A stretch of DNA of 64,000 nucleotides, from contig NC_065910.1 in the NCBI RefSeq assembly GCF_905147045.1, positions 2,604,001 to 2,668,000 of the forward strand, written 5' to 3'. This document shows, one piece after another, positions 12,194 through 23,593 of the stretch. This DNA comes from Nymphalis io. Taxonomy: Eukaryota; Arthropoda; Insecta; Lepidoptera; Nymphalidae. The notes under the pieces are model-generated. The model was not told where the DNA came from. It was given only the letters and a program-made list of their open reading frames with translations, and did not search any database. The position numbers were made by a program, and so were the translations under genes. Numbering within the stretch: position 1 is the stretch's first letter; each line of letters starts with the position of its first letter.

Positions 12194-15100
12194 ATGGTCA
12201 AAGTGAACAAAATGTGTCCAAAACCGAAGGCAGTTTATTGCGGACATCCGATTCCATTCTGGAAGGTAAGTAATAATAAAAAAAATACGTCTTCAAGGAA
12301 TTACACATACCTACCGACATTCTTAGGGTAAAAAGTAGAAACAATTTAACAAATCAAAGTAGAAAATATTGATTATACTAATATTATCGAATTAATATGT
12401 TTTCGAAATTAATTGAAATCAGATTTCTTTAAATGAATAACTTCGTGAAACTATGCACAGTCATTTTTATAATATATAAAATTAAAATAAAAAAACAAAA
12501 TACACATTACAAATTTAAAAACACGCCGTCTAAAAGATTTTCCTGTGGCATTGCGCCCAAGACGCTGGCACTATTGCCTCTCTGCACTCATACTGCAGAC
12601 TTAGCCTTTAGGCTAAATAAGTGCCAGCTCTTTGGTAACCAGAAGTGTGGACCAGTTTCTTAGAAAGATCTTTTATGATTTTTTTTAGTATCAGACGAAA
12701 TTAAAATTAATTTAAATTTCAATGGAATGAATAATTCTATTTAATTTCTTTATAGGACTTATTATTAACGAGAATTTAAAAAATAAAGTGCATTGGGAAA
12801 TATATACTATATCAATCAGACAACTTTAACTCAATTAGTTAAAGAATCAGTCAGAAAAAATGGTGCAGTTTTCTCAAAGTCTAATGAATTTTTCTAGTCG
12901 TAGTAAAAAATATACTATTCAAAGTTCTCATTTAACATTTTATTTTTCATTATAGTATTACTATTTATACGTGAAATTCTTTTATCGACAGTATTATTTA
13001 TATATAATTAATCAAGAGTACGCTTTGATTCTTTATTATATTTTTAGATAAGACAACATCGCGATTCTGAAACTGTTATTGATGTAAATGAAATGAAGAA
13101 AACAATTGATATTGTGGACTACGACAGAGTTCATATAGAAAAGTGAGTTTCAATCAAACAATTAAATTTTAATACATACATACATTTATACACACAATAA
13201 TTTGCAGAGCTATAGTAAACAGAGCAGAAGAGAAGGTCAGAAAGTTGCTGAATCAAGAAGAAATAAACCTTTGACAGAGAAGAGAAAAATTAAGGAACGT
13301 TCTATATCAAGAAGAATATGAATTGAATCAGGAACTTTATAGTAAGAGGGCAATGCAAGAATGTAAATACTGTACGGAAAAAGACAATAAGATGCGGAAA
13401 TATGAAGAAGAAATTGAGTTGGAAAAAGAACGAAATTGTCTAAAGGCATTAGAAAGGGAAAAAATGTACGTATATCTGAAGATTTATGTTGATATCTTAT
13501 TATTTTTAGTAATGTGACTGCCTCGTTGGTCTAGTGGCTTGATGTAAGGCCGCAGATCCGGAGGTCCTGGGTTCAATTCCCAGGTCGGGCCAATAAAAAG
13601 TTATTGGGTTTTTCTGTCAGAAATTTCTCAGTAACAGCCCGAACTCTGGAAGTTGGAAGTGTGTTCACTCCCGTACGTCGGAAAGCACGTAAAGCCGTTG
13701 GTCCTGCGCCTGAACTCTTTCCGGTCGTGTCGGATTGCCGTCCCATCGGATTATGAGAGTTAGGGAATAGAGAGTGCATTTGTGTTTGCGCACATACTTG
13801 TGCACTATAATATCTCCTGCATAGTTGGCTAATCTCTCCGCTGAGATTGGCCGCCGTGGCCGAAATCGGTCTGGAGGACATTATTATTATTATTTTTAGT
13901 AATTAATACATTTTATATAATGATCGTCTTTAATCCCATTGCCAATAAATATTATAATTACAATTAATATTGTGGGTTTATCCGTCTTTGTTCGCAATTT
14001 TACTTTTTATCTCAAAAAACTCAACGGGACCGTTTTTTTTTCTCGCTGGAAAAACACATTTATGTGTTTCCCCCACATGAGGGTTGGGGGGATGTGGGAC
14101 TGGGAAGGCGCCGGAATAGTACGGAATAGTAGTAGTAGAACTGTATATTTATTACTTTAACAAAACCAATTTTCGGACATATTTTTCGAGTTTATTTTTA
14201 ACACATAATAAGGATGGAAGCCGTAGGACATTTTGTTCAATTCCCATTCAATTCATTATTTGATTATATATAATGATAGATTTGATAAAAGTACGACCGA
14301 AATCGCACAGACACGGCAACCACAAACTGTCACGTTACTTAACACTATATAGGATATCTGTATGGAGGTTTGGGATTTCGTTCCCGCATGGGGAATGACA
14401 TTTATCCCCATACCGTTATTAATAATAACCGCAACTGATGTATTAAAGGCCATAGAGGGTGGAGAAATTCAAAAAACCGCATTCAACGTATGTTTGATAC
14501 AAATATTTGCCATCGGGGGAAAATACCCTTACAGACCCTTTTGAAAGCTCCCAATCTAAAAAATGCATTGATTACTTTTCGTCATATTAAAGCATTCGTA
14601 CTAGAAACTCATTTTGTTGTAGTAATGAAAGAAATCTAGATGTAAGTTGGAGATCAATTATGACTACTGATATAAGAAATTCCAGATTTATTAGAACTGC
14701 TTATATTATAAAATAAGGGTTTTTATTCGTTTCATTGTATATTTTACGCGCATGATTTTTTTTCAATGCAGCAACAGATTGTTATAATAGCGACATTTTA
14801 ATACAAGTTAATTTATTATAACGGTTTTCGATGACTTCGCAAACTCTGCCAACCAAGAGACAATTGATAAAATGGAATATTACGTTGTCAGCTCACTCTC
14901 ACCGACTCGTGCTTCATAAGCCGCTATTGGATGCCATAGGGTATAACTCTACCTGGTAGAAGATTTCTAAATCATTAGGCTATAGACTATATAGGCAATT
15001 TTTCATTTTAATAACATTCATTTCTTCTTCGTCGTGACATTCTTGTTAGTTGGATAAATATAGTACCTATTGTTCTTCACATTTTATCTCATTATAACGA

Positions 15101-18100
15101 AACGATTTGCATATATTATTTCATAACATCGTACAATATATTTACTTGCGTGAAATGATAGGAGGGTATTTTGTTTAACCTATAACTTGACTTTATATAT
15201 ATAGAATAGGTAGGCGGACGAGCAAATGGGCCACCTGATGGTAAGTGGTCACCAACGCCGATAGACATTAGAATTGTAAGAAATGTTAACCATCGCTCAT
15301 ATACCCAATGCGCCACCAACCATGGGAAATAAGATGTTATGTCCCATGTGCTTGTAATGACTTTGTTATTATATATGACACCAGTGATCCTAAATTATCT
15401 ATGGTGATGTAATTCATCAAATTTCACTCAGAGCAAACGGCATGCAGTGTACAAAATCAGACGAGATCAAACTACGTGGAATGCAGAAGATTCAAATGCA
15501 AGAGAAAATAAATATAGAAAAGGACAAAGCAGACGTTGACGAATTATGGCATGAGGTTCTTATGAATGATGTTAGAAGAAAGGTTAGTTAATTTTATTTA
15601 GCAATATAATATAAGGCCTTTTTTCAAGGCTTATTTTATAAATATTCATATTTTTTCTGCCATTTAAGCGTACGCTTTGTCTAAGAAGTGATTGTGACAA
15701 AACAAAACATGATCGAATCTGCGAGTTTCACGTTATTCGTGGCCTGTATATATTTATCATTTTCTGGGAAATTAAACGCATTTAGATGTTATAGCAATCA
15801 CTTAGCTATTGCATCTAGTATACTATTCTTGAAAATGTTAAGTTAATAACGCTTTAAATATAAAATATCAAGCAAAAACAGATTTTTTTAAAGGGTTTTT
15901 TTTTAAACATGTTACTGTAGAAACATCTACTGGTGGTAGAGCTTTTTTTAAGTTTTTTAATCTAAATAGCGTGAGCTCTTGCATACTCCTTTCTAGATGT
16001 AATATCAGTCTTAACAGATATTTAATAATAATAATAATAAAATAATTTATTTCAACCAAACAGGGATCATAAATACAAATAAATAGTAAAAAGACAAAAA
16101 TTACAATAATAAAAATCTAAATTAAATCAAATCAATTCAAATTCACAGTAATCAAAACAATCAATCACATTAAATTATATTAAATTTTATTATGTACAAA
16201 ATATAAAGAGTTACTAACTTCTCTCTCGTTTTCCTCTCTTCTCTTATCCTCTGTTGTTCGACTATTTGATTCTTCAGTTCTTGCTGATAGAACTGACGAC
16301 GCTCCGCTGCCTCCTAGAAGTTAACAATTATGTTGTTTATATTATTACTATTACTATTCGCTTGGGATGGGCAGCATTTGGCAACCTTCGTCAAATCCTC
16401 AAGTCGTCTATACCGCAATGTTTGAAGACGAAAGTCTTCAACCAATGCGTCTTACCTGCCATGACATACGGTGCCGAAACGTGGACACTAACTGCGGGAC
16501 AAGTCCACAAATTCAAAGTCGCTCAGCGTGCTATTGAGCGAGCTATACTCGGAGTATCTTTGAAGGATAAGATCAGAAATGAGATTATCCGGAAAAGAAC
16601 CGGAGTCACCGACATAGCTTGCAAAATTAGCAGGCTGAAGTGGCAGTGGGCTGGTCACGTATGTCGTAGGACCGATGGCCGTTGGAGCAGACGAGTCCTA
16701 GAGTGGAGACCGCGAATCGGCAAGCGCAGCGTAGGGCGCCCTCCAGCCAGGTGGACCGACGACCTTAAGAAGGTGGCGGGCACCAACTGGATGCGGAAGG
16801 CGGAGGACAGGGAGCTTTGGCGCACCTTGGGAGAGGCCTATGTTCAGCAGTGGACAACGATTGGCTGTTGATTGATTGATATTATTACTAACAGAGTAAA
16901 CAAGTGGCACACTGAAACAAAACTTTAACAGTAACAGCCTGTTAATGTCCCACTGCTGGGCTAAGGCCTCCTCTCCCTTTTTGAGGAGAAGGTTTTAGAG
17001 CTTATTCCACCACGCTGCTCCAATGCGGGTTGGGAGAATACACATGTGACATAATTTCAATGAAATTAGACACATGCAGGTTTCCTCACGATGTTTTCCT
17101 TCACCGTCAAGCACGAGATGAATTTTAATCACAAATTAAGCACATGAAAATTCAGTGGTGCTTACCCGGGTTTGAACCCACGATCATCGGTTAAGATTCA
17201 CGCGTTCTAACCACTAGGCCATCTCGGCTTTTTCGGGGGTCCTGGTATCCTCGGTAAGTCGTATATCTGTGTTAAAACGTAGATACGACATGAGATGATT
17301 TCACTTTGACCAAGTCATAAAACTTTAAAACTGAGAAAATTTTTTACTGGTGGTAGAGCTTTGTGCAAGCTCATCTGGGTAGGTACCACCCATTCATCAG
17401 ATATTCTGCCGCAAAACAGCAGTACTTCGTATAGTTGTGTTCCGGTCTGAAGGGTGTCTGAGCCAGTGTAATTACAGGCACAAGGGACATATCATCTTAG
17501 TTCCCAAGGTTGGTGGCGCATTGGTGATATAAGCGATGGTTAACATTTCTTACAATAACAATGTTTAAGGGCGTTGGTGACCACTTACCATCAGGTGGCC
17601 CATATGCTCGTCCGCCTTCCTGTTCTATATATATAAAAAAAAAACACCTTTGCAATATTTAGTGTCGTCAAATAAATGTAAATTCCATATTATTTAAGGC
17701 GATTAGAGTATCATAATTATTACTATCATATTTTGATTCGATTTATTTCAATTCAAATTTACAAATTAATTCTTTTAATTATTCAGAAAGAAAACGAGAG
17801 AATTAAGACAGAAAAGCGTAAACGAGAAATGTTTGAACGTCGAATGGCATATGACAAACAGATAACTAGCGCTAATAAACAGAGACAAGAAGCATTACAG
17901 ACTGAGAGAGAAGTAGAGAACAGAAGATTGGAAAACATGAAGAAGAAAATGGAGCAAGATTATTATGACGGTAATATAATATATAATTGATTTACAAGGA
18001 GATATATAACGTAAATATAGCGAAGCGCTCTAAGCAAATAACAATAATGGCGCTACAAAACTGTGTTTTTTTTAAATAACTCTAGGCAAGAATATAGGTA

Positions 18101-21100
18101 ATATAACTTAAAAGATCCGACTTTCGTAGTGGTCACAAACACCCTCGAGCCTTTACAATTGTGCCGAGAGATAGCAGCGCTGAGCGCTTTCTATCGACTG
18201 TATCACGGCGAGTGCTCTGAGGAATTATTCTCTCTAATTCCTGCTTCCCCTTATCATTATCAATTGCCTTCGTCTAATATTCCTTAATGATCGGGCTGGC
18301 CCTGATGAGCTAAGGTATGTATTCTGATAGGAATACATCCAAATACACTTTATGCAAATATTATTGTAACAGAAAAATTTTATAAAAAGGTTATTATTAT
18401 TATGTTGTTTAATTTTTAAAATCTCGGTACATACCGGTAAATTAATGATCACGGACCAAATTCAAGTGAACATCATCTGAGTCCTAATGGAAAATTTTAA
18501 ATAATCTGTATGTTTGATTATTATTATTATTATTTAATTGTAACACAATACAATAGACTTATTCTACCGAAAAAAACAGCGAGAAAATCAGTTGATATTT
18601 ATTATCATAAATGATATACGTATACACCATCAATACAATATTTACAATAATAATCCTTCATGAATTCAACCGAGCCGAGATGGCCCAGTGGTAAGAACGC
18701 GTGAATCTTAACCGATGATCGTGGGTTCAAACCCGGGCAAGCACCACTGAATATTCATGAGCTTTATTTATGTTTATAATTTACCTCGTGCTTGACGGTG
18801 ATGGAAAACATCGTGAGGAAACCTGCATGTGTCTAATTTCAGTGAAATTATGTCACATGTGTATTCTACCAACCCGCATTGGGGCAGCGTGGTGGAATAA
18901 GCTCCAAGGCTTCTCCTCAAAAAGAGGAAAGGAGGCCTTTAGCCCAGCAGTGGGACATTCACAGGCTGTTACGGATGAATTCAACGAATACTAATTTGAC
19001 AGCTTATGACAATATTGTTACAGCAATCAAAAGAAAAAAGAACCAGCAGATTATCAACAAAAATAATTACATAGAGGGGTATGAAATGAAACAGATGGAA
19101 ATGAGAAATAAAAAGAGACAAGAAAGGGAGATCGATGTTAGCACCATTTTGATAGCAATGGAAGATTTGAGGAAAGAGAGGCAGAGGGAGTTAGACCAAA
19201 TTGTAAGATTTTTTCAACAAGATTTGTAATAAGTACAGAGGGAATACAAATAAATATTTCTTGGAACGTTTCAACGTTGACAGAATAAATTTCATCAACT
19301 TTATTAGTTTTCAGACATATACTAATTGCGTAAAAGTATTAACTTATTCGTATTTGTGTGCATCGGCGACCGATGTCATTAAATAAGTTCAATCAATCAA
19401 TCAATCATTCAATTATCAGCCAATCGCAACCCATTGCGATGATGATGGAGGATGCGGACTAGGCCCCTTCCAAAGTGAGCTAATGCTCCAATGCCGTCCA
19501 ACATTTTCGAATACTCAATACGATTAAAATGGTAACATTAGGAGGTATAAATTACTAATTAATTTAATTTATTTCCAGCAAGCTCTAAAAATGGAGAAGC
19601 AAGTGTTTGTTGAAAATTTTAACCGCGAGAAAAAGATGGCAAGTCAATTAGAAAGAGACGCAGAAAGAATAACAGCAGAGTGGAAAGAGCAAGGAGAGAA
19701 AGAGTCCGACGAAATTAACAGACAAATTGAAATGAATAAATGGACGAATAAAGTGGTTTGTAGGATTGTATATGAATTTTTCTAAATGTAAAGAGCGTTA
19801 TTGATATAAGTAAACGGGCTGAGAAATGGGCAACCTGGTAGTATATGGTAACCACCGCCCGTAGACATAGCATTATAAGTACTATTAACCATGTCTTACA
19901 TCGCCAATACGCCACTGACTTTGGGAACCAAGATGTTATATCCCTGCTACTTGTACGTAGTAGCTCGCTCACCCTTCAAACCCGAACACAACAATCCTAA
20001 GCATCTATTGCTTAGCAATATAATATACGATTAGTGAGTGGTACCTACCCAGACGGATTTGCGTTAAGTCCAATGCCACTTTTGCTGACTATTATTATAT
20101 CTATTGCTATGCTATGATAGAAATTGGAGTTATAAGAAATATTAACCACCCCCTTACATCAGCATCGTTCAGTGGTAGAATAAGGTGATAAGTAATATAT
20201 CATTGATTGTTAATAATAATAATAATATTTCAATCACTAACGATTCAGCAATATAAGTTAAGTAACTAAAATTGTTTTTAAGCGTATCTCCTGTATATCA
20301 TTATATAAACCTACTTTGCTTACTACAGGTACTACAATGGCAAAAGGAATAAAGATAAACAAACCTTACATTTACCATATGATTTGCTAATCGCTCTGCT
20401 ATATTATGCACTACAAACAGTTTTTGATGAATATGTATTTTGATTTAATCAAGTTAACTACTTATGTATATCCACTTCCAAGGTTCCTATAACAACATAC
20501 AAGACCCCACTTTTTCACGAATCCATAATTAATACCACAGACTATTTATTCTATATGACTCATGAATGATGCCGCATCAATTTATACATTTTATTTTTAC
20601 TCATCCCGACATTAGAAAAGACAATTGGTTTGTACGATAATAAATTATATTTCCTCAATATATTTATTTTTTACTTTGTATCTAAAAGGAAGATAAAAAT
20701 ATTTTAATTAAAGACTGCAGCTCAAGAATACAAAAGGCACATAGAAGAAAGGAATCGGGAATTAGAAAAAAAAAGACAAGAAAGAAGAGAGAACATGGAA
20801 CGAGTGAAAAGGACAGCGTTCAATGAATTACGGAATAACTTGAACAATGCTAATGAGGAAATGAGACGACAGATCGAATATCGAAATGCTTTGACCAATC
20901 AAATACTAGATAACGGGAAAATGTTGGTAAGTATTTATTCGGACTTAATTATATCTATGCTCTACCTCGCCTTACCTTGGTCTACCTTGGTTTGAAGTAC
21001 TATATTCTTTGAATTTTTTTTTTCTTTTTAAGCGTTTTAATCTAATAAAGAACATATATTTTACAGTACAATAAGTTTTTTTTTTATTTATGGCAAAAAA

Positions 21101-21826
21101 AATTAAATAATATTATGGGGATGCAAGTAAATTAAATTTAAACAATGTAAATACAATAAAACGGTAAAAAAATTCAATTACAGGAACTTGAATTAAACGG
21201 AATTGAAAGAAAACAGCGTCCGTTTACAAAAAAAGCGATTATGTTTAAAGAAGCGGTGAAAAATAAGATCGGTCAACCATCTGTAATGTAAGTTATAAAC
21301 GATTTTAAATTATATTTGAATGATACAAAGAATGGCTATTCTTTATCTCCGTTTCATATATTGTATTTAAAAAATATATTATTACAGCTACTCGTAGTTT
21401 GTATTTAAGGCACATATCCATTTTGACACAGATATCGAGATAAATAAAAGCTGTTTCAACGAAACCATACAGGTCATTACTCTGTTTTTAAGTGTGTCAC
21501 ATTAGACGAGCTAACGCAACAATAATAGTTTTGTGGGGGACTGGTAGTTCTGAGATTTACCTAACCAGCTAATGTTAAATAAATATATTCAGAGTATATA
21601 TTATAAACGAAATAAAACATGTAGTTAGAAGTTGCCATAATAGTAAATTAATTTAGTATTGTAATCTGTTTTATTTATTTTTATAAAAATGAAGATTTCA
21701 ATAAGATTTAAATCATGAATACATTGTTTCAGTAAGAATCCTGTTCATCCATTTACAAGGACAATGCAGAAATATGAAGCAAATTCTACTGTATCATTAC
21801 CATTCATTAATAAATATGGATTTTAA
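12194..21826 (+). CDS. Cfap53: CFAP53-like cilia/flagella coiled-coil protein, copy A (ten exons, in-frame TGA in exon 3)
   Basis: Exons: 12194-12265, 13048-13142, 13208-13465, 15432-15582, 17787-17970, 19024-19202, 19579-19759, 20721-20926, 21184-21287, 21733-21826. All phases join and give 507 codons plus stop, close to vertebrate CFAP53 (about 514 aa). The product is almost wholly charged coiled coil (TPH-type). Family landmarks are QRREKLRNVLYQEE (exon 3), DELWHEV (end of exon 4), YDKQITSANKQRQEAL (exon 5) and the C-terminal NPVHPFTRTMQKYE. CFAP53 is a microtubule inner protein / centriolar-satellite protein needed for motile axonemes; in insects that means sperm tails. Odd: TGA at 13272-13274 stops the frame at codon 78, while the frame is open on both sides. 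If real, only a shorter protein from a later ATG (for example 13351) could be made. The donor of exon 7 (GTAGGA) is chosen by phase. Family call is from remembered similarity. Confidence 0.75.
13272..13274 (+). other. Premature in-frame TGA in CFAP53-like gene A
   Basis: Codons read ...ATA AAC CTT TGA CAG AGA AGA GAA... The homologous coiled coil (QRREKL) continues in the same frame directly after it. A CGA to TGA change at a CpG is the simplest origin. A sequencing error, a null allele, or stop readthrough cannot be told apart here. Confidence 0.8.
13520..13890 (+). repeat. SINE-C, full-length copy in intron 3 of CFAP53-like gene A
   Basis: Head GCCTCGTTGGTCTAGTGGC with B box GGGTTCAATTCCC, body to GAGATTGGCCGCCGTGG and an ATT-repeat tail. 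The flanks repeat ATTATTTTTAGTAAT (before, ending about 13514; after, ending about 13903), a target-site duplication partly merged with the ATT tail. Confidence 0.93.
13990..14115 (+). repeat. Repeat E, partial diverged copy
   Basis: Shows the CGCTGGAAAAACAC, GTGTTTCCCCCAC, and GGGATGTGGGACT words of the GC-rich repeat found more fully at 33663, 35671 and 60849. Confidence 0.5.
14116..15201. other. Intron 3 sequence of CFAP53-like gene A, nothing recognised
   Basis: No exon needed by phase here. Short ORFs are not supported by splice sites or similarity. Confidence 0.4.
15202..15365 (-). repeat. SINE-B, 3' part only
   Basis: Minus orientation: AGAATAGGTAGGCGGACGAG at the tail side, then GGGCCACCTGATGGTAAGTG, running to AAGATGTTATGTCCC. 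The remaining 5' half is absent. Confidence 0.85.
16022..16214 (-). repeat. Possible LINE-type 3' end with ATT-repeat tail
   Basis: Read on the minus strand, AATTTTATATTA-rich sequence ends TTATGATCCCTGTTTGGTTG AAATAAATTATTTT and (ATT)n, as 3' ends of insect LINEs or polyadenylated copies do. It lies directly behind the minus-strand exon-like segment 16215-16313. Weak assignment. Confidence 0.3.
16215..16313 (-). pseudogene. Orphan CFAP53-like coiled-coil exon on the opposite strand
   Basis: On the minus strand an acceptor TTAACTTCTAG is followed by 33 codons beginning EAAERRQFYQQELKNQ and containing IVEQQRIREERKTREKL, then a donor GTAACT. The pattern (ELKNQIVEQQRIREER) lines up with YDKQITSANKQRQEAL in exon 5 of the host gene, which also starts in phase 0. 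No partner exon was found nearby on this strand. Most likely a remnant of a third, inverted CFAP53-like copy. An exon of another coiled-coil gene is possible. Confidence 0.45.
16353..16885 (+). mobile_element. RTE-type LINE 3' fragment (C-terminal ORF) in intron 4 of gene A
   Basis: Encodes the C-terminal part typical of RTE-clade LINEs: IRLGWAAFGNLRQIL, CVLPAMTYGAETWTLT, LKWQWAGHVCRRTDGRW, GRPPARWTDDLKK, ending with YVQQWTTIGC and a stop at 16869-16871. A short TTGATTGATTGAT repeat follows, as RTE 3' ends have. The frame is still open through about 170 codons. 5'-truncated. Confidence 0.9.
16928..17230 (-). repeat. SINE-A, full-length copy
   Basis: Complete minus-strand copy from AACAGTAACAGCCTG to GGCCATCTCGGCT. 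Lies 40 bp after the RTE fragment. Confidence 0.93.
17346..17645 (+). repeat. SINE-B, full-length copy
   Basis: From ACTGGTGGTAGAGCTTTGTGC to CTTCCTGTTCTATATATATA and an A run. Ends 140 bp before exon 5 of CFAP53-like gene A. Confidence 0.93.
18673..18974 (+). repeat. SINE-A, full-length copy just upstream of exon 6 of gene A
   Basis: From AGCCGAGATGGCCCAGTGG (A box) through GGGTTCAAACCC (B box) to CAGGCTGTTACGG. Only 49 bp separate its end from the exon starting at 19024, so the acceptor's upstream signals are squeezed between the SINE and the exon. Confidence 0.93.
19812..20068 (-). repeat. SINE-B, degenerate copy
   Basis: Minus orientation, about full length but with many substitutions (GGGCAACCTGGTAGTATATG, TGGGAACCAAGATGTTATAT, CTCACCCTTCAAACCCGAAC, GTGGTACCTACCCAGACG). 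Old insertion in intron 7 of gene A. Confidence 0.85.
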
Positions 21827-22501
21827 TATAATATTATTGTACAATAATATTAAATAATTATTCACATTAAAAAATTAGTTTCTGTGGTAGTATTATTATT
21901 GGATTTTGTTGCTTTGGATTCCTAATATTTCCTTTTTAGAACATTGAAATTGGAAATTCTAAATTTATTCTAAAAACTATATTATTTATTTGAAATTAAA
22001 ATTATTATTTGTTACTAGTAGCGACATCTCTTGACCCGAGTATTCATTGTCGTATTTGTTTTTTACTGAATATTATAATGAGCTGACATACAAAATAATT
22101 CGTTCTAAACTATAAACATAAAATTATGTATATTTGAAAATTACAAAATATTACTTACATTAATTACTACTAATATTTACTTGTATAAAATGAAGCAAAA
22201 TCATAACGCTTACTGCTTCTGCGCTCAGCGCTTACCGCTACATGATTTGAATTATTCTCAAACAATTAAATCTACTTTATCTTTTGTCTAACATTTTTTT
22301 TAGAATTTATGAAGCACAATATGATATTTTATATATTGTTAACAAAAATGAAAGACTTACAATGTCTATCCATTCATTTTTTTTCTTCATTCGAAGCCCG
22401 AGGGTACTTGAAATAATAATAAATATTTTTAATTGACATTCTTTAATTTTTTATATTGTTTTTGAGTGCACGTGCTTAAGTTTAGGGAATATTCGAACAC
22501 C

Positions 22502-23545
22502 ATGGAAAATGAAGAAAAACTTTCTCTTAGCGTCCTAGAAGACCGACCCTACCGATATTTACAACAAATGGCGAAGTCTATTGGATTACCATCTAATTTC
22601 AAGGTATGAAACTATAAATGATATTTTTTGAATTTAGAACGAAATTTTATTGATATCTATTTTTAATACACAGCGTACTTGTCTTTTAAGTGTCTTCAGG
22701 ACATATATCAATACATCATTATTATATACCATATTATCGTATTTAAGTTATTTTAGACAATAAACGAGCCATAATAAATTTTTCAATTTTGCTATTGAGT
22801 TTCTTTCGCCGGTTCTTCTCAGGTCAGGGTATTTCATTTCCGAACCGGTGGTAGTTTCTAATTTTACTTTCAATAAGTAAGTGTAAGCTTTTAAGTTGAA
22901 TAAAGGATTTTGATTTTATCAGTTTAAGTTAATTTGATAAAAACAAAAGTTTTATATGGGCATTATAAAAATATATTTTTATAATACCTCCTTTGTATAA
23001 AATTAATTATAAAAATAAAACTAACAGATAGTTCTTGTACAAACAGTCTGTAAGCATATTTCATTACAGAAAGTCTATTTAATAGAATTGATACAAGCTA
23101 AGAAGTTCAAAACTGAAAGAGAAGTTAATACTATTATAAATAGAGTTAAACTTGAACGATTGCAATTATCAAAAGCCAGAAGAGAAAGTAAAAGAAGAAA
23201 AATGCAGGTTCATTTTTTATATTTTTAAATTTTTCAACTCATATTAAACAATAAAGTAAAGATAATGAAATTTACAACCTTAAATCTAAAATTTAAAAAA
23301 TACCTTTTTATATTTTATAATTAATTTTAATTAATTTATTAAAAAAAAATATAAAACGTATTCATAAAAAAAATATTTCTGAAGTTAGAAAATAAAGAGA
23401 CAATGATCTCATTATTTTATATAATGTGAAACACATGCCAAACATTTTTGTAAAGTATCCTACAAGAAATTTGTAATTCATTTTAATCTTTTTGTTTTTA
23501 ATGTTTTTTTAGACTTTGGCATAAATTATCTCTTTTGATAAATAG

Positions 23546-23593
<48 letters not shown>

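Noticed and set aside
16254..16352. N-terminal extension of the RTE open frame
   Set aside because: RTE similarity starts only near 16353; the earlier part is the reverse of the orphan coiled-coil exon.
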